Shown one piece after another: positions 47,107 through 56,219 of a stretch of 64,000 nt of DNA; position 1 is the first letter of the stretch; each line of letters begins with the position of its first letter. The notes under the pieces were generated by a model, which worked only from the letters and a program-made list of their open reading frames with translations, was not told the origin of the DNA and searched no databases. This stretch comes from Chthonobacter rhizosphaerae (GTDB taxonomy: Bacteria > Pseudomonadota > Alphaproteobacteria > Rhizobiales > Pleomorphomonadaceae), in contig NZ_JACDIS010000001.1 of the NCBI RefSeq assembly GCF_013839525.1, positions 372,001 through 436,000 of the forward strand, given 5' to 3'. A program made the translations under genes and the position numbers.

Positions 47107-47572
47107 GTACGTAGCTAATGCCGAAGAAGCACGCACGATGCAAGGGCCGGCTGGTTTTGCTTTTTGAATGAGGCGGTCCTTGAGAAGGATTCCAGCCCCC
47201 GAAGATTTATAGCCCCGAGCCGTTCAGGAGAACCGCTTCTGGCGCAGAAGCTGCCACCGCCCTTTGCGGTCGTCGCTGCCTTCAGAGCTCGATCTGCTCC
47301 GCAATCTGCAGAGCATCCGGCTTGCCAAAAGGCTCGGCGCGATCGTCGTCATGATCGGCGTCAACGACGCTGTCCGCGCGGCCGCCTTGGTCGATCCCGT
47401 GCCGCTCGACGTAGACCGGCTGCTCGCGCGCGCCAACCGCGTCGCCGATCTCCTCGCCAGCCGCTGATGCTGACAAAGACGCAGCGGCAATCTTGACGAG
47501 CATTGCTACAGTCGTGATGGACGTTGTTACAACTGAAAAATACACTACTCTGCGTTCCTGCATCGATGCTTC
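47107..47572. other. Intergenic DNA at the end of the copper module
   Basis: No convincing gene. A plus-strand frame at 47264-47467 (MRSSLPSELDLLRNL...) would encode 67 residues but has no ribosome-binding site and no family I recognise; it may be a fragment of a lost gene. The region leads into transposase remnant DNA. Confidence 0.4.
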
Positions 47573-47869
47573 CGCGCCATCCAGTCCGAGACGGCAGAAC
47601 CAGCGGTAGGCCAGATTGATATGGACCTCTTCGCAGAGCCGGCGCTCCAATCGGATCCCGAAGCAGTAGCCCACGAGCAGCATGCGGATATCAGTTCCGG
47701 GTCGATCGAGGGGCGCCAGGTGGAGCTATAGAATGGCTTCAGGTGGGCTCGTATCCCGGAGGTCGACGAAGCGGTCGATCGCCCGGACGAGGTGACCGGC
47801 AGGAACGTGGCGCTCCAGGCTGAACTCGCAAAACAGAGCCTCCTGAACCCCGCTGCGTTCGCCCATCAT
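47573..47869 (-). pseudogene. N-terminal fragment of an IS1182/IS5-type transposase
   Basis: From the ATG at 47869: MMGERSGVQEALFCEFSLER, then HVPAGHLVRAIDRFVDLRD, a TAG stop, and further on MLLVGYCFGIRLERRLCEE, VHINLAYRWFCRLGLDGA. This is the conserved beginning of IS1182-family transposases, but with a disrupted middle and no catalytic C-terminal part; after GA the similarity ends abruptly. The element is dead. Confidence 0.82.
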
Positions 47870-48124
47870 CGCTCCGCCCTCCTGTTCGGAAGCCAAGTGA
47901 ATCAAGACTTCAGGCCCGCAGCAACGCCGCGTTTTTCAACGGCATCGACGCGAAGCGGAAATGTCTTCCGAACACTCCGGACCGGAGCGGACATACGCCG
48001 GATCGTTGTATAGGCCCGCAAGGGCCAGACGGGCGGCTTGGTGACGTGAAGAATCAAGCTCGGCAGTCGCCATCCGTCCGGGAACAGGGGATCTCTCCAC
48101 GCGAGTTCCGCGATCCGACGAGCA
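47870..48124. other. Likely IS end and spacer before the flavin reductase gene
   Basis: 255 bases with no gene. The portion nearest 47870 is probably the terminal non-coding part of the IS1182-type element; the rest is undefined. Confidence 0.35.
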
Positions 48125-48790
48125 TCACAAGGTATCCGGTTCGAAAGCGCTTGCCGGTCCTGCCTCAAATTCCGACGCCCTCGGCGTTGACATATCCCAA
48201 CGGTCCCTGATCGTGCAGCAAGTATCGCCGCCGAGTCTGGCGATGGCATCGAGCACCGCCGGGTTCACGGCGAGGCGCTCCGTGTCGACGGCGTCTGCAT
48301 GGAAATGCGCGTGGAGGATCTCGCCGAGGATGATCTGGCGCGATTTCCCGAGCTCCAGGGTCATCGTTCGCCGGCATTCGAATGAAGCGGGCGATTCTGC
48401 AATCCAGGGTGATGGGACGGCCTTGCCTGGCCGCGCCGTCAGGCGCGCGAGGGCCAGCTCGTTCGCGCCGTCGGGAAAGTCGGCCGCGCAGACGTGCATC
48501 GCCTCGGCGATCGCCACTGACACGATGTTGACGGTGAAGACCTCCGTCAGGCGGATATTGCGGGCCGTATGCTTGAGCGACATGTCGGGCCGGTTCTCGA
48601 TCCCGAGCGCAAGGATGGGCGGGTCGGAGGAAAGGCAGTTGAAAAAGCTGAACGGGGCCGCGTTGATGCGACCCTCCGGATCGACCGTGGTGACCAGAGC
48701 GATCGGGCGCGGCACGATGGCGCCGATCATCAGCTTGTACTTGTCGCGGCCCGAAAGCGCGGTGAAATCGAAATCGATCGTGTTCGGCAT
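48125..48790 (-). CDS. Flavin reductase / flavoprotein oxygenase (DIM6/NTAB family)
   Basis: 221 residues of the flavin-reductase-like fold. The family signature is KYKLMIGAIVPRPIALVTTV, with DPEGRINAAPFSFFNCLSSDPP following and a split-barrel FMN-binding core. Such proteins use NAD(P)H to make reduced FMN for two-component monooxygenases, or act as FMN-binding oxidoreductases. It could supply the two luciferase-like monooxygenases encoded at 58-60 kb, but it sits in a different transcription unit, last in a GntR-linked minus-strand gene series. Confidence 0.82.
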   Translation of the reverse strand: MPNTIDFDFTALSGRDKYKLMIGAIVPRPIALVTTVDPEGRINAAPFSFFNCLSSDPPILALGIENRPDMSLKHTARNIRLTEVFTVNIVSVAIAEAMHVCAADFPDGANELALARLTARPGKAVPSPWIAESPASFECRRTMTLELGKSRQIILGEILHAHFHADAVDTERLAVNPAVLDAIARLGGDTCCTIRDRWDMSTPRASEFEAGPASAFEPDTL

Positions 48791-48797
48791 CTTCGCT

Positions 48798-49586
48798 CTA
48801 CCGCCCCTCGATGACGCGCAGGCGCTCGGCGAAGGGCGCCAGAATGTTCCGAACGTCCGTCTCCGGCGGGGGCTTCAAGAGCGCACGGCCCGCGACGTGG
48901 TCGAGATGACTGCCCATCAGGTCTGCGGCTTGTCCTGCATCCCCCTCCACGAGGGCGGCGAGGATCTCCTCGTGCTCGGTCGCGCCGCAGTCGGCCGAAT
49001 GAGGGCGCGCATACATTGCCAAGATGAGCGAGCAGCGGGAGACCACTTCGGTGACGTAGCGGATCAGGAGAGGACGCTCGGTGAGGCGCGCGAGCACGAG
49101 GTGGAACTCGCCGGCAAGGCGGATGGATTCCGGTTCGTTGTGCCCGGCGACTTCCTTCTCGCGTTCGACATGGGCTCGAAGCGTCGCGCGTGCATCCGCC
49201 GTGAGGCGTCCGGCCAGGCATTCGGCGACGGTGCGTTCCAGGCTGCGGCGGACGAGAAAGGCGTCGTGAGCCTCCTCCAGTGAAGGATTGGCGACGAAGG
49301 CGCCACGATTGGGCAGCAGGTTGACGAGTCCCTCAACGGCGAGCCGGCCGAGCGCCTCGCGGGCGATGGTCCGGCTGGTCCCGAAGGTCTCGCCGATGGC
49401 GTCCTCCGGCAGTTTCGCGCCCGGCCGGAGCTTCTGTTCGATGATCGCTTGGCGAAGTGCCTCGTGGACGGCTTCGGTACGGGACACGGACCGGGTACGG
49501 TTTGCCGGACGGGGAGGTCCCTTGCCCTTCGCGGTTGGATCGTTCACAGAGCGGTCCGCCGCACCCGACGTCTTTCTTCCCGCCAT
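48798..49586 (-). CDS. GntR-family transcriptional regulator (FadR/FCD type)
   Basis: 262 residues from the ATG at 49586. A basic, Pro-rich extension of about 35 residues precedes the winged helix (EALRQAIIEQKLRPGAKLPE, SRTIAREALGRLAVEGLV) and then an all-helical FCD ligand-binding domain with E and H residues (FHLVLARL, EHEEILAALV) likely to bind a metal or carboxylate. Two bases separate it from the deaminase gene. The palindrome at 54242-54269 upstream of the transporter is a good operator candidate. Confidence 0.85.
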   Translation of the reverse strand: MAGRKTSGAADRSVNDPTAKGKGPPRPANRTRSVSRTEAVHEALRQAIIEQKLRPGAKLPEDAIGETFGTSRTIAREALGRLAVEGLVNLLPNRGAFVANPSLEEAHDAFLVRRSLERTVAECLAGRLTADARATLRAHVEREKEVAGHNEPESIRLAGEFHLVLARLTERPLLIRYVTEVVSRCSLILAMYARPHSADCGATEHEEILAALVEGDAGQAADLMGSHLDHVAGRALLKPPPETDVRNILAPFAERLRVIEGR

Positions 49587-49588
49587 GA

Positions 49589-50089
49589 TTATCCGGCCTT
49601 CTTCAACTCGACCCAGTTCTCGAGAACGCGGACCGCGGCGGCGTCCAAGTGCTGCTCGGCCGGCATGCGTCGCTCCTCGACAGGCAGCGCGCACTCGGAG
49701 GAGAGCACATCCGGGTCGATAGGGTGCCGCTCTGCCTTCGTCAGGGTCTCGAAAGCCTTGCCCGCCTGCGCCATGGACGCGGCATAGTAGAGCCTGCCGA
49801 TGCCGACGATGTTCATGGTGGCCACGCACAGCGCACAGGGTTCGCAGGTCGTGTAGAGCTCCGCACCCGTGAGGTCCACGCACTCAAATCTACGGCAGGC
49901 ATCCCGGATCGCCTCGACCTCGCCATGGGAGGTGGGATCGAAATGGGCCGCCGAGTGGTTCAGGCCCTCGCCGACGATGACGCCGTCGCGCACGACGACG
50001 CACCCGAACGGCTCCGTGCCGGGCTTCGTCAGCGCCTCTCGCGACAGGTCGAGGGCGCGTTGCATGAAGCGCTCTTCGTACATGGTCAT
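49589..50089 (-). CDS. Nucleoside/guanine-type deaminase
   Basis: 166 residues of the CMP/dCMP deaminase family. The zinc site is H55-G-E57 and C85-C88 in TCEPCALC; MNIVGIGRLYYA follows. The size and motifs fit guanine deaminases and tRNA-adenosine-deaminase relatives, or another aminated heterocycle deaminase. Eighteen bases after its start region lies the transporter ATPase stop, so it belongs to the transport operon. A 34-base stretch of this gene recurs, inverted, at about 54602-54635. Confidence 0.83.
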   Translation of the reverse strand: MTMYEERFMQRALDLSREALTKPGTEPFGCVVVRDGVIVGEGLNHSAAHFDPTSHGEVEAIRDACRRFECVDLTGAELYTTCEPCALCVATMNIVGIGRLYYAASMAQAGKAFETLTKAERHPIDPDVLSSECALPVEERRMPAEQHLDAAAVRVLENWVELKKAG

Positions 50090-50107
50090 GCTCCTGATTG
50101 GCTGGGA

Positions 50108-51187
50108 TCAGCGGAAGTCGGGAAGGAGCCAGGCATGGCGCGGCTCCCAGGATAACGAAATCTGACGGCCCGGCGCGAGATCGAGCGCCTCGATCTCGTG
50201 CTGCTGCTTCTGGATACGGAACTCGTGACCGGACGCCGTCTCGACGAACACGGTCTGGGTGGAGCCCACGAACTCCAGACCGATCACGGTCGCATCAAGG
50301 CCGCCGTATGTGCCCGCGGCAGCGAGGGCGATCCGGTCGGCGGCGATCACGAAGGCGGCCTTGCTGTCGACGGGATGGGTTTTCCTCGTGGGCACGTCGA
50401 AGCTTCCGAGCGGCGTCTCCAAGGCGAGGCGTCCGGCGCTCGCGCCCCGTACCGTGCCGCGGAGAATATTGTTCATGCCCATGAACTCGGCGACGAAGGC
50501 GTTCACCGGCTCGCGGTAGACGTCCTGCGGACGCCCGACCTGCTGGATCGCTCCGTCGCTCATGATGACGATCCTGTCGGCGAGAGCGAAGGCCTCGGAT
50601 TGGGCGTGGGTGACGTAGACGAAGGTGATCCCGAGTTGCTTGTGGAGGCGCGAGAGCTCCGTCTGCATCCTCACACGGAGGTGCGCGTCGAGCGCCGACA
50701 AGGGCTCGTCGAGGAGCAGGATGGACGGCTGGGTGACAAGCGCCCGGGCGATCGCCACGCGCTGGCGCTGGCCGCCGGACAACTGGGCGATGTCGCGGTC
50801 CGCCATTCCGGCGAGGCCCATCCGGTCGAGCCATTCCAGCGCGCGCCGCCGCCGCTCAGCTGCGCCGACCTTCTTCATCCGCAGCGGGAACGCCACGTTT
50901 TCGGCGACCGTGAGGAACGGAAACAACGCCAGAGACTGCCAGACCATCGGCGTGTCGCGCTGGAAGGCCGGTATGCCGCGCATGCTGCGGCCGCCGATGC
51001 GGATGTCGCCGCCCGTCGGCTCGTCCAGCCCGGCGATCAGGCGTAGCGTCGTCGACTTGCCGCAGCCGGAGGGACCCATGATGGCCACGAACTCGCCGGC
51101 AGCGATCTGAAGGTCGATGCCGCGGACTGCATGGTGGCCGGGGAAGCGCTTGTCGAGACCCTCGAGGGCGACAAAGGGAGCGGACAT
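50108..51187 (-). CDS. Spermidine/putrescine-type ABC transporter ATP-binding protein
   Basis: 359 residues: Walker [11 protein letters not shown]-loop WQSLALFPF, signature [15 protein letters not shown], Walker [12 protein letters not shown] and H-loop VTHAQ, then a TOBE domain. It belongs to the PotA/FbpC-like subgroup. The real substrate is unknown: the linked deaminase suggests a nitrogenous compound. It is 15 bases downstream of the permease gene. Confidence 0.87.
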   Translation of the reverse strand: MSAPFVALEGLDKRFPGHHAVRGIDLQIAAGEFVAIMGPSGCGKSTTLRLIAGLDEPTGGDIRIGGRSMRGIPAFQRDTPMVWQSLALFPFLTVAENVAFPLRMKKVGAAERRRRALEWLDRMGLAGMADRDIAQLSGGQRQRVAIARALVTQPSILLLDEPLSALDAHLRVRMQTELSRLHKQLGITFVYVTHAQSEAFALADRIVIMSDGAIQQVGRPQDVYREPVNAFVAEFMGMNNILRGTVRGASAGRLALETPLGSFDVPTRKTHPVDSKAAFVIAADRIALAAAGTYGGLDATVIGLEFVGSTQTVFVETASGHEFRIQKQQHEIEALDLAPGRQISLSWEPRHAWLLPDFR

Positions 51188-51202
51188 GTCTGGGTCTCCG
51201 GC

Positions 51203-52015
51203 TCAGGTCGGGTCGGCGCGCTTGCCGACGCGCACGCCGACGAACCATTGGGCGAGAACGACGAGCACGATGCTCACGGCGAGCACGACGGTGCCGATGG
51301 CGTTAATCTTGGGGTTCACCTGCCCTTGAAGCAGGTTGAGGATGCGGACGGGGATGGTCTCGTGGACGCCGCCGACAAACCAGGCAATCATGAACTCGTC
51401 GAACGAAACCGCCGCCGAGAGAAAGAAGGACGCGATCAGCGCCGGCCGGCAGAATGGCACGACCACCGTGAAGAGCGCGGCGGCATGCGAGGCGCCGAGG
51501 TTCCAGGCCGCCGGCTCCAGGTCGCGGCCGAAGTCGTTGAGACGCAGGCGGATCAGCGCCATGGAGAAGGAGGACGCGACGGCGGTGTGGCAGGCGATAA
51601 CCGCCTCCAGCCGGCCGAACAGGCCGAGTCGGGACAGGAAGGCGAGCATCGCCATGCCGAGGATCGTGACGGGCACCGCTGGCGGGATCGCGACCAGGAG
51701 AACGAAGGCGCGCTTGCCGAAGAACCGCCAGCGATAGTCCACATAGGCGGCCGCGAAGCCGAGCAGGGTCGAGAGCACCGCCGTCCCGAGCCCGACCAGG
51801 ATGCTGTTGAGGAAGGCGTCGCGCACCATTGCGTCCTCAAGAATTGCGCGGTGCCACTCCAGGCTGAAGCCGCCCCAGGGGATGGTCGGGAAGCGGTTGG
51901 CGTCGAAGGAGAACACCACGATCACCAGCATCGGCGCCGCAATGAAGACGAACAGCCCCGCGAGGAAGAGATGCTGGGCGAGACGCGACAGGCGCGGGAG
52001 TATCCGGGTGGCCAT
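51203..52015 (-). CDS. ABC transporter permease (PotC-like)
   Basis: 270 residues from the ATG at 52015. Six membrane helices, the docking loop LEPAAWNLGASHAAALFTVV and the SFDEFMIAWFVGG segment identify a PotC/YdcV-type permease. The start overlaps the stop of the preceding permease gene by one base (TGATG), so translation is coupled. Confidence 0.86.
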   Translation of the reverse strand: MATRILPRLSRLAQHLFLAGLFVFIAAPMLVIVVFSFDANRFPTIPWGGFSLEWHRAILEDAMVRDAFLNSILVGLGTAVLSTLLGFAAAYVDYRWRFFGKRAFVLLVAIPPAVPVTILGMAMLAFLSRLGLFGRLEAVIACHTAVASSFSMALIRLRLNDFGRDLEPAAWNLGASHAAALFTVVVPFCRPALIASFFLSAAVSFDEFMIAWFVGGVHETIPVRILNLLQGQVNPKINAIGTVVLAVSIVLVVLAQWFVGVRVGKRADPT

Positions 52016-52938
52016 CAGCGTCCTCCTCGGCGCAAGCGGGTCCGCCGCGACAGGACCTGGCCGAGGGCGAGCACCGCGACGAGGATCAGGAGCATGGAGA
52101 CGCCGACGACGGAGGCGCGGGGCCATTGCGACCCGGACTTCACGGTGTCGACGACCACGATGGACAGTGTCGGCGGCTTGCTCCCGGTCATGAAGAGCGG
52201 GCTGACGTAGTCGCCGAAGGCGAGCAGGAAGCTCGTGGTCGCAGCAAGGGCGATCGCGGGGCGGATCGCCGGCAGCAGCACGTGGGCGACGACCCGGCCA
52301 CGCCGGCAGCCGAGGTTCTCCGCCGCTTCGATCAGCGTGCGGTCCACGCCCGCGAAGCCGAAGGTGAGGATCAGCACGGCGATCGGCAGTGTCAGGGTGA
52401 GGAGGCCGATCTGCAGCGAGAAGGCGCCGCCGAGGAGCGGCAGCGGCTCGACGCCGATGAGGCCCGCGATGCCGTTGATCACACCCTGCGGCGACAGCAC
52501 CACCTGCCAAGCGTAGATCCGCAGGATGTAGCTTGAGAACACCGGCACCACCAGGAAGGCGACCGCGAAGTCCCTGAGGCGCGGAGACAGGCGGAAAGCG
52601 ATGGTGTAGGCGGCAGGAAGCGCGATGGCGGTCGCCAGCACCGTGGTGGTGCCGGCGACCGTGAGCGTATGCCCGAGGGCGCGGAGAAAGGCGGTCGACG
52701 TCAGCACCTTCTCCCAGTTGTCCGCCACGAAGGCGGGCGAGAGCCGGAAGGACTTCACCTGCCAGAAGGTGATGACGACCAGGAAGACCAGCGGCCCGGC
52801 GAAGAAGATGATCTGCCAGAGGAGGACGGGCAGCCCGAGCAGCATCGCGAACACGGCCGGCGATCCGGCCGTGGACCGGCTGCCGGTGAGGAAGCCGCGA
52901 GGGCTATCGGCTGCTCCTGGCGGTGAACTGCCTGTCAT
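52015..52938 (-). CDS. ABC transporter permease (PotB-like)
   Basis: 307 residues from the ATG at 52938, chosen over an ATG at 53001 because GGAG lies 6 bases upstream of it. A Pro/Ser-rich cytoplasmic leader precedes six membrane helices; the EAA loop reads LIEAAENLGCRRGRVVAHVL. It pairs with the PotC-like permease. A 150-base gap separates it from the binding-protein gene. Confidence 0.85.
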   Translation of the reverse strand: MTGSSPPGAADSPRGFLTGSRSTAGSPAVFAMLLGLPVLLWQIIFFAGPLVFLVVITFWQVKSFRLSPAFVADNWEKVLTSTAFLRALGHTLTVAGTTTVLATAIALPAAYTIAFRLSPRLRDFAVAFLVVPVFSSYILRIYAWQVVLSPQGVINGIAGLIGVEPLPLLGGAFSLQIGLLTLTLPIAVLILTFGFAGVDRTLIEAAENLGCRRGRVVAHVLLPAIRPAIALAATTSFLLAFGDYVSPLFMTGSKPPTLSIVVVDTVKSGSQWPRASVVGVSMLLILVAVLALGQVLSRRTRLRRGGR

Positions 52939-53088
52939 GAACGTCTCCGCGGGTCGAAGGGCATCGTGCTCTGCGCGAGATCCGGACTCCCGGGTCTCCA
53001 TACGCTCGCAGCCTCCGTGGCCGACGCCCGATCGGGCCGACCTCGGCGCGGGTCGTCCCGACCGATCGGGACGATCCAGCGCCCTGGA

Positions 53089-54216
53089 TCAGAGGCTTTT
53101 GAACTCGCTCCAGACGTCGTTCCACTCCTCGATCGACTGCTGCGACGGCAGCTGGCGGAACTGGATCTTCTTGGCCTTGTACTCGTCCATGACGTTCGGC
53201 GCGTCGAGTCGCATGCGCAGGATCTCCGCCTCTTTCGGCATGGTCTCGTTGAGCAGCTTCCAGCCGGCGATCGAGGGGATGGACTTCTTGTTGTCCACCT
53301 TGGTCGCCTGCAGCACCTGCCCCTGCGGCGAGGCGGTGTACTGGATGAATTTGCGGGCGAGGTCCTTCTTCGGCGTGCTTTTCACGATCGAGAGCGACTC
53401 CGTCCACTGCAGGCCGCCTTCCTCGGGGATGATGGTGTCGACCGGCACGCCGCTCTGGCGCAGTCCGAGCGTGATCCACTCGCCGATGCCCGGGATCAGA
53501 TGCGCCTGACCGTTGGTCAGCGAGGAGAAGATGTCAGCGATGGTGTAGAAGCCCGACGCCTGGGGCTTCAGGGAGAACAGCTTCTCCTTCAGCGCCTCGA
53601 ACTTGTCTCCGTCGATGTCGAAAGGCGGGCGATTGCCGTTGGAAAGGCTGACGCAGCCCATCGATGGCAGGTACCAGTCAAAGAAGCCGACCTTGCCCTT
53701 GGCCTTTTCCGCCCACATCGCGGCGTAGGAGGAGAGTTCCTCCGGCTTGTAGACGCTGGTGTTGTAGCTAAGGCCGAGATAGCCGAAGTCGGTCATCACG
53801 CCGTAGAGCTTGTCGTCGAACCAGTGCAGCGGAAACTTCTGGAACTCGGGCCAATAGTCCTTCAGCGGATAGTCAGCGGGGTCCAGTTCCTCGATGAAGT
53901 CGGCTTCGTGCAACAGATGCATGTACTCGGCATCGGCGAGAACCACGTCGAAGGAGCCGGGCGGGGACTGGTTGATGACGGCGAGCATCTGGTCACCGCC
54001 GACATATTCTTTGATACGTATCTTGCAGTTGTTCTCCTTCTCGAAAGCCTCGACGAGATAGGGATCGGCGTTGCCGGGCCAGGAGAGGTAGTTGAGCACA
54101 CCGGGCTCGTCGGCGAGGGCCGGCGACCAGCGGGAGGTGGCGGCGAGCGCGCCGGCGGCGGCGCCGGCCTTGAGGAAACCGCGTCGGCTGAGGTCAGGAA
54201 GGAAGGGCTTGGGCAC
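53089..54216 (-). CDS. ABC transporter substrate-binding protein (PotD-like, Tat-exported)
   Basis: 375 residues with a twin-arginine leader (DLSRRGFLKAGAAAGALAA) and a PotD/PotF-like mature part: GVLNYLSWPGNADPYLVEAF, VMTDFGYLGLSYNTSVYKP, VDTIIPEEGGLQWTESLSIV. It differs from the pot operon at 12 kb both in export route and in sequence, so the ligand is probably different. It is the first gene of the transport operon, and the 28-base palindrome begins 26 bases before its ATG. Confidence 0.86.
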   Translation of the reverse strand: MPKPFLPDLSRRGFLKAGAAAGALAATSRWSPALADEPGVLNYLSWPGNADPYLVEAFEKENNCKIRIKEYVGGDQMLAVINQSPPGSFDVVLADAEYMHLLHEADFIEELDPADYPLKDYWPEFQKFPLHWFDDKLYGVMTDFGYLGLSYNTSVYKPEELSSYAAMWAEKAKGKVGFFDWYLPSMGCVSLSNGNRPPFDIDGDKFEALKEKLFSLKPQASGFYTIADIFSSLTNGQAHLIPGIGEWITLGLRQSGVPVDTIIPEEGGLQWTESLSIVKSTPKKDLARKFIQYTASPQGQVLQATKVDNKKSIPSIAGWKLLNETMPKEAEILRMRLDAPNVMDEYKAKKIQFRQLPSQQSIEEWNDVWSEFKSL

Positions 54217-54241
54217 TGCACGGGACTCCTGATGCGAGAGG

Positions 54242-54269
54242 AATCTGCATGCGATAGTGCATGCAGATT
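54242..54269. promoter_or_regulatory. 28-bp palindrome, probable operator
   Basis: Perfect 11-base arms (AATCTGCATGC and its complement) flank the 6-base centre GATAGT. The size and symmetry fit a dimeric repressor such as the GntR protein at 48798-49586. It lies 26 bases upstream of the binding-protein gene. Confidence 0.65.
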
Positions 54270-55048
54270 ATCTCTAAGCACGGTCCGTGCCATGAGCGGA
54301 ATCGATCGACCGCGCCGGCTTCATGGACCCCGATTTCGGGCGCCGACGTCGTTTTCCGCAGCAAATGATGAATATCTACTCATAACGCGACGGCGCTGGA
54401 TCGTATGCAATCGGGCGCACGGTTCTCCACGACATCAGGGTGCGGAGCGTTTCGCCGGAGGTGCCAAACGCCGGCGCGGATCGCCGCGATCCTGTTCGCG
54501 GCCGCCCATCGGCCGATCTCCCATCCCGTCAGCGCGAATGCCACCGGGTCCGGGAACTGGTCCGGTTTGCGGCGGCCGTGTCCTTGTCGTCGTAGACCGG
54601 TGTGGCCACCATGAACATCGTCGGCATCGGCAGGCGTCCCAACGCGCACCCATGCACGCGGCCAGCAGGGTAGCGCGCTGAAGATCCGAACCGGGCTTCC
54701 GGAGACCCTGGACGAGCAATTTCCGATCATCTCAGCTCCCTTTGCGATGCAGACGAGGCCGCGCACCAGGTCGGCGTCGCGTTCGGAGAAGGACCGGCGC
54801 TCCTTCGGTGCGCAGCGTGCGGCCCCGCCATGGAACCCCTGACCAGCGCCGAGCGCCGCACGTTGGACATGGACGGCCAAGACGACACCGTTTCCCTGGA
54901 CGAGGGCGACCGCGAATCGGCCGGCCTGATGCACGCACGCTCGGCAGAGATCCTCGGAGACCGCAAAAACAATGTTTGGTAGGCCATCACAGGCGGAACG
55001 ATTTAGGTAAGCAAAGCCGTTTTTGCGCTGCCAGTCGGCATCGCTGGC
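54270..55048. other. Degenerate intergenic region with deaminase duplicate
   Basis: About 780 bases without an intact gene. At 54602-54635 a 34-base sequence identical to part of the deaminase gene (49589-50089, the codons for VATMNIVGIGRL) appears in inverted orientation. Protein-like fragments follow on the plus strand in two frames (ALKIRTGLPETLDEQFPIIS and then AERRTLDMDGQDDTVSLDEG), ending at a TAG near 54981, which looks like a frameshifted, decayed gene. No family could be assigned. Confidence 0.5.
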
Positions 55049-55064
55049 TTGGCACGATGACTGC
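55049..55064 (+). promoter_or_regulatory. Sigma-54-like promoter of the LysR gene
   Basis: TTGGCACGATGACTGC has a perfect TGGCACG element and GG/GC pairs 10 bases apart; the -12 half is CTGC instead of TTGC. It lies 39 bases before the GTG start at 55103. Confidence 0.45.
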
Positions 55065-55102
55065 TTGTCTTGACTTGCTTTCACAGTCAGGCAGGCGAGC
55101 CA

Positions 55103-55993
55103 GTGACGCTAGAGCAGTTGAGAATTTTCATTGCGGTGGCCCGACAGGAGCATTTTACCCGCGCCGCCGAAAAACTTGGCCTAAGCCAGTCATCGGTCAG
55201 CAGTGCGGTCGCGACACTTGAGCAGGATCTGCGCGTCACGCTGTTTGACCGCAGCCGCCGGCATGTGGAGTTGACGGCAGCCGGCAATGTCCTTCTTGCC
55301 GAAGCGGAGCGCATTCTCGGGGCGGTCGAACTCGCCTTGAGGCGGATGGATGACCTTGTGGAACTCCGGACAGGAAAGCTCGCCCTTGCCGCGAGCCAGA
55401 CGGTTGCGAACTACTGGCTTCCCGACCGCCTCATCCACTTCAAAGCCCGTTATCCCGGCGTTGAAATCGATCTTTGGCATGGCAACTCGACCCAGGCCGA
55501 GAAGCGGGTCGCGACCGGACGGGCGGATCTCGCCATCATCGAGCAGGAGCCGACCGACCCTACGCTTGTGGTCGAACCGGTCGGCCGCGATCTATTGATC
55601 CTCGTCGTCGGCCCACATCATCCCTGGTTCGCCCGGGGATCCGTCGGGTGGCCGGATCTGCGATCGTCCACATGGATCGCTCGCGAGCAAGGATCCGGAA
55701 CACGGGCGCTGTTCGAGGCTGCTCTTTCAAGGAACGGCGTCTCGCCGGCTGATCTCGACATCAGTCTGGTCCTGAAGTCCGGTGAAGCCGTCCGTCACGC
55801 CGTTCAGGTCGGCACATCCGCGGCCGTGCTCTCGGAATTGGTTGCACGCGCCGGACTCGACTGCGGCCTTCTGAGGAGGGTCGCCCCCTTGGCAATCGGC
55901 CGGCACTTCAACGCTGTCACGCCGGCGGACCGGCCCCCTACGAAGGCGCTCTCCACCTTTCTTGACCATCTCCGGACCACTGCGCAGGCCTGA
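55103..55993 (+). CDS. LysR-family transcriptional regulator
   Basis: 296 residues from the GTG at 55103; this start is preferred because it gives the standard LysR N-terminus TLEQLRIFIAVARQEHFTRA and the HTH SQSSVSSAVATLEQDL. The C-terminal half is a periplasmic-binding-like effector domain (LPDRLIHFKARYPGVEIDLW, GSGTRALFEAAL). LysR proteins next to YeiH-type exporters often resemble YeiE/CysB. It precedes the symporter-monooxygenase genes on the same strand and is the obvious candidate regulator. Confidence 0.84.
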   Translation: MTLEQLRIFIAVARQEHFTRAAEKLGLSQSSVSSAVATLEQDLRVTLFDRSRRHVELTAAGNVLLAEAERILGAVELALRRMDDLVELRTGKLALAASQTVANYWLPDRLIHFKARYPGVEIDLWHGNSTQAEKRVATGRADLAIIEQEPTDPTLVVEPVGRDLLILVVGPHHPWFARGSVGWPDLRSSTWIAREQGSGTRALFEAALSRNGVSPADLDISLVLKSGEAVRHAVQVGTSAAVLSELVARAGLDCGLLRRVAPLAIGRHFNAVTPADRPPTKALSTFLDHLRTTAQA

Positions 55994-56142
55994 TTTCGGT
56001 CGAATCGGCTCTGCCTATCGCAGCAATCGCTTTGCCGGATGACCAAATCGCGCGCCTTGCCGGATTGCACGGCAAAGGTTCTTCGTATGGGCAGAACTTT
56101 TCCGATATTGGTATTTAACGGGCCAATAAGCGGTTACATCTT

Positions 56143-56158
56143 CTGGCACGCTCCTTGC
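56143..56158 (+). promoter_or_regulatory. Sigma-54 (RpoN) promoter of the symporter operon
   Basis: CTGGCACGCTCCTTGC matches the -24/-12 consensus perfectly (TGGCACG, 4 bases, TTGC), with GG and GC 10 bases apart. It lies 62 bases before the ATG at 56220. An ATTGG/CCAAT inverted pair at 56106-56126 upstream may bind the LysR regulator. Confidence 0.75.
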
Positions 56159-56219
56159 CATTCCACCCTCCAGTGTGTCTCGCCCAACCCAAAGGTTGCG
56201 GCGGTTATTGGAGGCTGCC

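Noticed and set aside
47264-47467. 67-residue plus-strand protein
   Set aside because: No ribosome-binding site and no recognised family; may be a gene fragment but not supportable as a gene.
54380-55084. 234-codon minus-strand frame upstream of the LysR gene
   Set aside because: It covers the inverted deaminase duplicate and decayed plus-strand fragments, and has no recognisable domain.
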